In this document: positions 5,696 to 10,087 of the stretch, one piece after another
Layout: each line of letters begins with the position of its first letter
How positions within the stretch are numbered: position 1 is the stretch's first letter
Origin: Candidatus Scatomorpha stercorigallinarum
GTDB lineage: Bacteria; Bacillota_A; Clostridia; Oscillospirales; Oscillospiraceae
Length of the DNA stretch: 10,087 nucleotides
Direction of reading: 5' to 3'
NCBI GenBank assembly: GCA_018713375.1
Contig: DVOV01000007.1
Span: forward strand, 1 to 10,087
The notes under the pieces: model-generated
Told to the model about the DNA's origin: nothing
The model's input: the letters and a program-made list of their open reading frames with translations, nothing else
The model's database searches: none
Made by a program: the position numbers and the translations under genes

Positions 5696-5703
5696 CCTTG
5701 CTG

Positions 5704-8700
5704 ATGGAAAAGAACGCACTATTGGAAGCATTTTTCGACATACCGGAGGCCGCCTCCCTCCCCCGCGCCGGGGAGGGGGGAGGGCTTCCTGCGCTCATAA
5801 CGGGCCTGCCGCCGGCGGGCCGGGCGCAGCTGGCCGCCGCCCTGGCCGCGCGGGAGGGCGCGCCGCTGGTGGTGCTCTGCCCGGACGAGAGCTCCGCCGA
5901 GGCCATCGGCGCGGACATCGCCGCCCTTACGGGCGCGGAGGTGAACTACCTCTATTCTCGCGACTTCACCTTCTACACCGCGGACGCCGTCTCCCGCCAG
6001 GGGGAGCAGCGGCGCATAGGCGCGCTGAAGGCCATGCTCGACGGCGCGGAGGTGACGGTCATCACCGCGGCGGGGCTGCTGCAGCGGGCGATCCCGCCGG
6101 AGGATCTGAGACGCGCGGCCTTTGAGATATCCGCGCAGGGGCAGCTGGCGGTCGAGGACGCGGAGGACGCGCTGCTCAGGTGCGGCTATGCGCGCGCGGA
6201 ACAGGTGGACGCCCCGGGGCAGTTTTCCCGGCGCGGCGGCATACTGGACTTTTTTTCGCCCTCGCAGCGCGAGCCCGTGCGCGTTGAGCTCTGGGGCGAC
6301 GAGATAGACTCCATGGCCTTTTTCGACCCCGTCAGCCAGCGGCGGACGGAGAACACGGACCGCGCGGAGATCCTGCCCGCGGCGGAGACGCTGCCGGCCC
6401 TCATGCGCGGCGGCGCGGCCGCCCTGGCCGCCGAGCTCGAACGGCAGCTGAAGGGCGTGTCCCGCCGCAGGACGGACACGGCGGCGCTCTATGCGCGCAC
6501 GCTGCGCGAGGACGCGGAGCTGCTGCAAAACGGCGCCGAGCTGCGCGCGGCGGACCGCTACGCGCCGCTCATCTACGGCGGCATGGCCACGGCGCTGGAC
6601 TACATACCGCCTGGCGCGGTGATACTGCTCGACCAGCCGGTGAGGTTCGCCGAGCGCGCGCGCAGCTACGCCAAGGAGCTGGGCGAGGACATAAACACGC
6701 TGGTCAAGGCAGGGCGGCTGAACGCGCGCGCGGAGGATTTCTGCCTGCCGCCCGACAGGGCCTTCAGGGAGCTGGCCGCGCGCGGGCTCTATATGGCGGA
6801 CTCCTTCACCGCCGGGCGCTACCCGGCGGAGCCGAAGAGCATAACGAACATACTCGCCAAGCAGCTGCCCAGCTACGGCGGCAGCGCCGAGCAGGCGGCG
6901 GAGGACGTGCGACACTACCTGTCCACGGGCTTCGCCGTGCTGGTGCTCTCCGGCGACGCGCGGAGGGCGGCCATCATGGCCAGCTTTTTCGACGGGAAGG
7001 GGATAAAAGCGCGCACGGCGGGCGAACTCGCGGCCCTGCCCGCGCGCGGCGAGTGCCTGATCGTGCCGGGAGGGCTCTCCTCGGGCCTTGAGTACCCCTC
7101 TGCGCGCCTGGCGGTGCTGACGGATACCCAGATAGCCGCCGGCGGCTACCGCCGCGCAAAACGGCGCAAAAAGCCCAGCATGGGCGAGCGCATCGGCTCC
7201 TGCGCGGACCTCGCCGTGGGCGACCTGGTGGTGCACGAGAACCACGGCATCGGCCGCTTCGCCGGCATCGTGCGCATGCCCGTGGACGGCGCGCAGAAGG
7301 ACTACATGAAGATCTGCTACGCGGGGACGGACACGCTCTATGTCCCGGCGACGCAGCTCGACCTGGTGAGCAAATACGTGGGCGCGGGCGAGGACCGGCC
7401 CGTGCGCCTCTCAAAGATGGGCGGCACGGACTGGCAGCGCACGAAATCGCGCGCCAAGGCCGCAGCTAAGCAGCTCGCGCGCGGGCTGATACAGCTCTAC
7501 GCCGAGCGCGCGCGGCAGAAGGGCCACGCCTTCGCGCCCGATTCACCCTGGCAGACGGAGTTTGAGGAGCGCTTCGGCTTTGAAGAGACGTCCGACCAGC
7601 TCCGCTGCGTTGAGGAGATCAAGGGCGACATGGAAAAGCCCGTGCCGATGGACCGGCTGCTCTGCGGCGACGTGGGCTACGGCAAGACGGAGGTGGCGCT
7701 GCGGGCCGTAATGAAGTGCATCCTCGACGGGATGCAGGCGGCAATACTCGTGCCGACCACCGTGCTCGCCCAGCAGCACTATCAGACAGCGATGCAGCGC
7801 TTTTTCGGCTATCCCGTGCAGATAGAGGTGCTCAGCCGCTTCCGTACGGCCGCGCAGGTGCGCGAGACGCTGAAAAATGTCCGGAACGGCCGCTGCGACC
7901 TGGTTATAGGCACGCACAGGCTGCTGCAGAAGGACGTGCAGTTCAAGAACCTGGGGCTGCTGATCGTGGACGAGGAGCAGCGCTTCGGCGTTACGCACAA
8001 GGAACACATAAAAGAACTGAGCCGCCAGGTGGACGTGCTCACGCTCTCCGCCACGCCCATACCGCGGACGCTGAACATGGCCCTCTCCGGCATCCGCGAC
8101 ATGTCCACCATCGAGGAGCCGCCGCAGGACCGGCTGCCCGTGCAGACCATCGTCATGGAGCACGACTGGGGCGTTTTGAAAGACGCCATGCACAAGGAGC
8201 TCAGCCGCGGCGGGCAGGTGTATTACCTGCACAACCGGGTGGACAACATCGAGCGCACGGCGCTGAAGATCTCCGAGCTGCTGGACGGCGCGGCCGTGGC
8301 CGTGGCGCACGGGAAGATGGACGAGGAGCAGCTCGGCCGCGTGATGGAGGACATGGCCGAAGGGCGCGTGCAGGTGCTCGTCTGCACCACCATCATCGAG
8401 ACCGGCATCGACATGCCGAACGTGAACACGCTGATCGTGGAGGACGCCGACCACCTGGGCCTCGCCCAGCTGCACCAGCTGCGCGGGCGCGTGGGAAGGT
8501 CTACGCGCCGGGCCTACGCCTATCTCACCTTCCGCCGGGACAAGGTGCTCAGCGAGGTGGCGGAAAAGCGCCTGGAGGCCATACGCGAGTTCGCGGAGTT
8601 CAACTCCGGCTTCCGCATAGCGATGCGCGACCTTGAAATCCGCGGCGCGGGCAACCTGCTGGGCGCGGAGCAGTCCGGGCACCTGATCGACGTGGGCTAC

Positions 8701-9240
8701 GACATGTACCTCAAGCTGCTGGAGGAGGCCGTGCTGGAGGAGAAGGGCGAAAAGAGCGAGCACCGGGCCTCCACCACCGCCGACCTCACCGTCACCGCCA
8801 ACATCCCGGAGAGCTATGTGCCCAGCGAGGAGCAGCGCATGGACCTCTACCGGCGCATCGCGCTCATCCGCTCGGAGGCGGACGCCGACGACATGCTCGA
8901 CGAGCTCATCGACCGCTTCGGCGAGCCGCCTGGGAGCGTGACCACGCTTGTGCGCGTGGCGCTGCTGCGCGGCGAGGCCGGCAGGGCGGGCATCACGGAC
9001 ATCTCCCAGCGCGCGGGCGAGCTGAGGTTCGAGCTCGACGGCTTTGACATGGAGCGCGTCTCCGCGCTCTACGCCCGGCCTGAATACAAGGGCCGGCTGC
9101 GCGTGGAGGCGGGGAACACGCCCAGGCTCACGCTCAAACTGCCGGCGAAGGCCAGGGTGCTCGACGTGGCGGACGCCTTCGTCTCCGCCTGGGCCGGCAC
9201 GAAAAAGGACAAAACTTCCGACAACAAGGAGGATAAATGA
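5704..9240 (+). CDS. mfd: Transcription-repair coupling factor Mfd
   Basis: DNA translocase of 1178 residues, normal for Mfd, that removes stalled RNA polymerase and recruits UvrA. The N-terminal UvrB-like module includes PGQFSRRGGILDFFSP (171-186). The RNA-polymerase-interacting CarD-like domain begins at GDLVVHENHGIGRFAGI (506-522). The RecG-like motor shows GDVGYGKT (655-662, Walker A), DEEQRFG (756-762), LSATPIPRTL (781-790), QLRGRVGRS (925-933) and RGAGNLLGAEQSG (980-992). The C-terminal TRCF domain follows from about 1020, ending in a lysine-rich tail. Start choice is uncertain: ATG 5704 has no Shine-Dalgarno, while in-frame TTG 5698 and TTG 5683 lie upstream, the latter before the -10 box. 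A GC palindrome encodes residues 18-25. The stop overlaps the next start. Confidence 0.98.
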   Translation: MEKNALLEAFFDIPEAASLPRAGEGGGLPALITGLPPAGRAQLAAALAAREGAPLVVLCPDESSAEAIGADIAALTGAEVNYLYSRDFTFYTADAVSRQGEQRRIGALKAMLDGAEVTVITAAGLLQRAIPPEDLRRAAFEISAQGQLAVEDAEDALLRCGYARAEQVDAPGQFSRRGGILDFFSPSQREPVRVELWGDEIDSMAFFDPVSQRRTENTDRAEILPAAETLPALMRGGAAALAAELERQLKGVSRRRTDTAALYARTLREDAELLQNGAELRAADRYAPLIYGGMATALDYIPPGAVILLDQPVRFAERARSYAKELGEDINTLVKAGRLNARAEDFCLPPDRAFRELAARGLYMADSFTAGRYPAEPKSITNILAKQLPSYGGSAEQAAEDVRHYLSTGFAVLVLSGDARRAAIMASFFDGKGIKARTAGELAALPARGECLIVPGGLSSGLEYPSARLAVLTDTQIAAGGYRRAKRRKKPSMGERIGSCADLAVGDLVVHENHGIGRFAGIVRMPVDGAQKDYMKICYAGTDTLYVPATQLDLVSKYVGAGEDRPVRLSKMGGTDWQRTKSRAKAAAKQLARGLIQLYAERARQKGHAFAPDSPWQTEFEERFGFEETSDQLRCVEEIKGDMEKPVPMDRLLCGDVGYGKTEVALRAVMKCILDGMQAAILVPTTVLAQQHYQTAMQRFFGYPVQIEVLSRFRTAAQVRETLKNVRNGRCDLVIGTHRLLQKDVQFKNLGLLIVDEEQRFGVTHKEHIKELSRQVDVLTLSATPIPRTLNMALSGIRDMSTIEEPPQDRLPVQTIVMEHDWGVLKDAMHKELSRGGQVYYLHNRVDNIERTALKISELLDGAAVAVAHGKMDEEQLGRVMEDMAEGRVQVLVCTTIIETGIDMPNVNTLIVEDADHLGLAQLHQLRGRVGRSTRRAYAYLTFRRDKVLSEVAEKRLEAIREFAEFNSGFRIAMRDLEIRGAGNLLGAEQSGHLIDVGYDMYLKLLEEAVLEEKGEKSEHRASTTADLTVTANIPESYVPSEEQRMDLYRRIALIRSEADADDMLDELIDRFGEPPGSVTTLVRVALLRGEAGRAGITDISQRAGELRFELDGFDMERVSALYARPEYKGRLRVEAGNTPRLTLKLPAKARVLDVADAFVSAWAGTKKDKTSDNKEDK
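5756..5777. repeat. REP-like GC palindrome inside the mfd N-terminus
   Basis: CCCTCCCC (5756-5763) and GGGGAGGG (5770-5777) form a perfect 8-bp inverted repeat around a 6-base loop, followed by more G-runs to 5784. It encodes SLPRAGEGGG, a segment that looks unlike the surrounding Mfd sequence; the reverse strand reads PSPLPGAGEGGG, the kind of peptide obtained by translating dispersed palindromic repeats. It may be an inserted repetitive element kept in frame, or merely GC-rich coding DNA. Confidence 0.45.
9226..9232 (+). promoter_or_regulatory. Ribosome binding site deciding the lipoprotein start
   Basis: AAGGAGG inside the last codons of mfd. It is 4 bases from the ATG at 9237 and 7 bases from the ATG at 9240, so the second of the two adjacent ATG codons is the better-spaced start. 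Confidence 0.75.
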
Positions 9241-10087
9241 TGAAAAAGACACTGTCACTGCTGCTCGCGGCGGCCATGCTGCTCGCCGCCCTCTCCGCCT
9301 GCGGGGCCGGAGGGGAGGATGTGGAGCTCATAGAGAGCCCGGAGCCCTCCGCCGAAGCGGAGGCAACGCCGGAGGCTTCGCCGGAAGCTTCGCCCGAGGC
9401 GAGCGCGGAGCCCGCCCACGACTGGCAGGCGCTGCTCGCGAGCCGCGACGCCGACGAGGTGATGATGACCGTTGACGGCAGCGACGTCACCTGGGACGAA
9501 TTTTTCTACTGGCTCTATGTCAATGTGGACAGCTTTGAGGCCAGTTATGGCCAGATGGACTATTCCACCGAGCTGACGGAGGGCATGACCTATGCCGACT
9601 ACATGAAGATGCTCTCCGAGCAGTACGCCGTGGCCTACCACTCGCTGAACGTGCAGGCGGCGGCGGAGGGCTACGCCCTCACGGATGAGGACCGCGAGAG
9701 CCTGGACGAGGCCGTGCGGCAGACCATCGTCAACAACTGCGGCGAGGACGGCACGGAGGAGGACTTTGAGGAGTTCCTCGCCGGGCAGATGCTCACGCGG
9801 CGCGTTTTCGACTTCGTGAACGAGACGACGCTGCTCAACCAGCGCGTGTGGATCGACCGCTACGGCGCGGCGGGAGAGCTCTATCCGGAGGCCGACGCCA
9901 TCAGCTGGGGCGAGGGCCAGGGCTATGTCACCGTCAAGCACATCCTCGTGCTCACGCAGGACGAGGAGGGCAATGCCCTCGACGGCGCGGCGAAGGAGGA
10001 AAAGCTCGCCCAGGCCGAGGGCCTGCTCGAACAGCTGCGGCCGCTCTCCGGCAGCGAGGAGGTCGTGGAGCTTTTCGACGAGCTGAT
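9240..10087 (+). CDS. Peptidyl-prolyl isomerase/foldase lipoprotein (PrsA/SurA-like), 5' part
   Basis: Visible are 282 residues, cut by the window edge. The N-terminus is a lipoprotein signal: MKK, a hydrophobic stretch and the lipobox LSAC with the lipidated cysteine at 21. An acidic, proline-rich linker (about 26-60) contains three PEAS repeats. A helical SurA/PrsA-like chaperone N-terminal region follows, from VMMTVDGSDVTWDEFFYWL (about 73-91), and a parvulin-type domain appears to begin at VTVKHILV (230-237). The protein should be anchored on the outer face of the membrane and assist folding of exported proteins. Isomerase activity cannot be judged because most of the catalytic domain is outside the window. 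The start overlaps the mfd stop (TGATG) with AAGGAGG just upstream, so it is probably co-transcribed and coupled with mfd. A second ATG at 9237 would add one methionine. Confidence 0.85.
   Translation, partial: MKKTLSLLLAAAMLLAALSACGAGGEDVELIESPEPSAEAEATPEASPEASPEASAEPAHDWQALLASRDADEVMMTVDGSDVTWDEFFYWLYVNVDSFEASYGQMDYSTELTEGMTYADYMKMLSEQYAVAYHSLNVQAAAEGYALTDEDRESLDEAVRQTIVNNCGEDGTEEDFEEFLAGQMLTRRVFDFVNETTLLNQRVWIDRYGAAGELYPEADAISWGEGQGYVTVKHILVLTQDEEGNALDGAAKEEKLAQAEGLLEQLRPLSGSEEVVELFDEL
9369..9404 (+). repeat. 12-bp tandem repeat encoding PEAS linker
   Basis: Three imperfect 12-base units, CCGGAGGCTTCG, CCGGAAGCTTCG and CCCGAGGCGAGC, encode PEAS-PEAS-PEAS (residues 44-55). The first two differ at one base and the third is diverged. 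It sits in the flexible spacer between the lipidated cysteine and the folded domain, where length changes are tolerated. Confidence 0.8.

Noticed and set aside
5535..5703. Second origin subregion upstream of dnaA, as in Bacillus subtilis
   Set aside because: No 9-mer close to TTATCCACA or to the local TTTTCAACA variant was found; the region is accounted for by two promoters and a palindrome.
5770..5784. G-quadruplex in the early mfd coding strand
   Set aside because: The run GGGGAGGGGGGAGGG cannot supply four separated GGG tracts; only a weak two-layer structure would be possible.
4224..5918. Longer dnaA reading frame starting at 5918 with 128 extra N-terminal residues
   Set aside because: It crosses the dnaA promoter and palindrome and runs antisense to mfd; the ATG at 5534 has a strong ribosome binding site and matches the family N-terminus.
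7543..9258. Long antisense open frame (571 codons) opposite mfd, and similar ones at 5719-7245 (minus), 4200-5540 (plus) and 413-1306 (plus)
   Set aside because: Stop-codon-poor shadows expected in GC-rich coding DNA; their translations are low-complexity and show no family motif, while the opposite strand encodes complete conserved proteins.

Overview
This is a chromosomal replication-origin region of a high-GC member of the Firmicutes, most likely a Clostridia/Oscillospiraceae-type gut bacterium. The leftward gene order dnaA-dnaN-yaaA-recF-remB-gyrB is the classical Firmicutes origin block. Ribosome binding sites are strong AGGAGG types where they are clear. Coding sequence is very GC-rich, and the two intergenic regions are visibly AT-richer. 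The class-level assignment is inference from gene order and protein character; no species is recognised.

Layout. Positions 1-1276 hold the 5' two thirds of gyrB (minus strand, cut by the window edge). remB (1314-1562), recF (1559-2659) and the S4-domain gene yaaA (2656-2874) follow on the same strand, the last three joined by 4-base ATGA overlaps. dnaN is at 2881-3993. A 230-base AT-richer gap (3994-4223) is the chromosomal origin, oriC. dnaA occupies 4224-5534 (minus). A 169-base divergent promoter region (5535-5703) serves dnaA leftward and mfd rightward. mfd (5704-9240, plus) is followed, with start and stop codons overlapping, by a peptidyl-prolyl isomerase/foldase lipoprotein gene that runs off the right edge (9240-10087).

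How the parts work together. DnaA binds the origin between its own gene and dnaN and opens it. DnaN is the sliding clamp, RecF acts at stalled forks and gaps, and GyrB is the ATPase subunit of gyrase. Mfd couples repair to stalled RNA polymerase, and the lipoprotein is a probable extracytoplasmic folding factor. Genes left of oriC (dnaN to gyrB) and right of it (mfd onward) are co-directional with the forks leaving the origin; only dnaA points towards it.

The most interesting non-coding structure is in oriC. Reading leftward there are two abutting DnaA-box-like 9-mers, a short GC-rich spacer, and six DnaA-trio triplets next to the dnaN start. This is the architecture of the basal unwinding system described in Bacillus subtilis. 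The boxes are atypical (TTTTCAACA rather than TTATCCACA), and DnaA itself carries GRNHST in place of the usual GRDHTT in its DNA-contacting loop. The dnaA promoter places a perfect 18-bp GC palindrome at the predicted transcript 5' end. The best mfd promoter would give an almost leaderless mRNA. I see no mobile element, CRISPR array, tRNA or rRNA gene, and no novel multi-gene system; this is a core region with an interesting origin.
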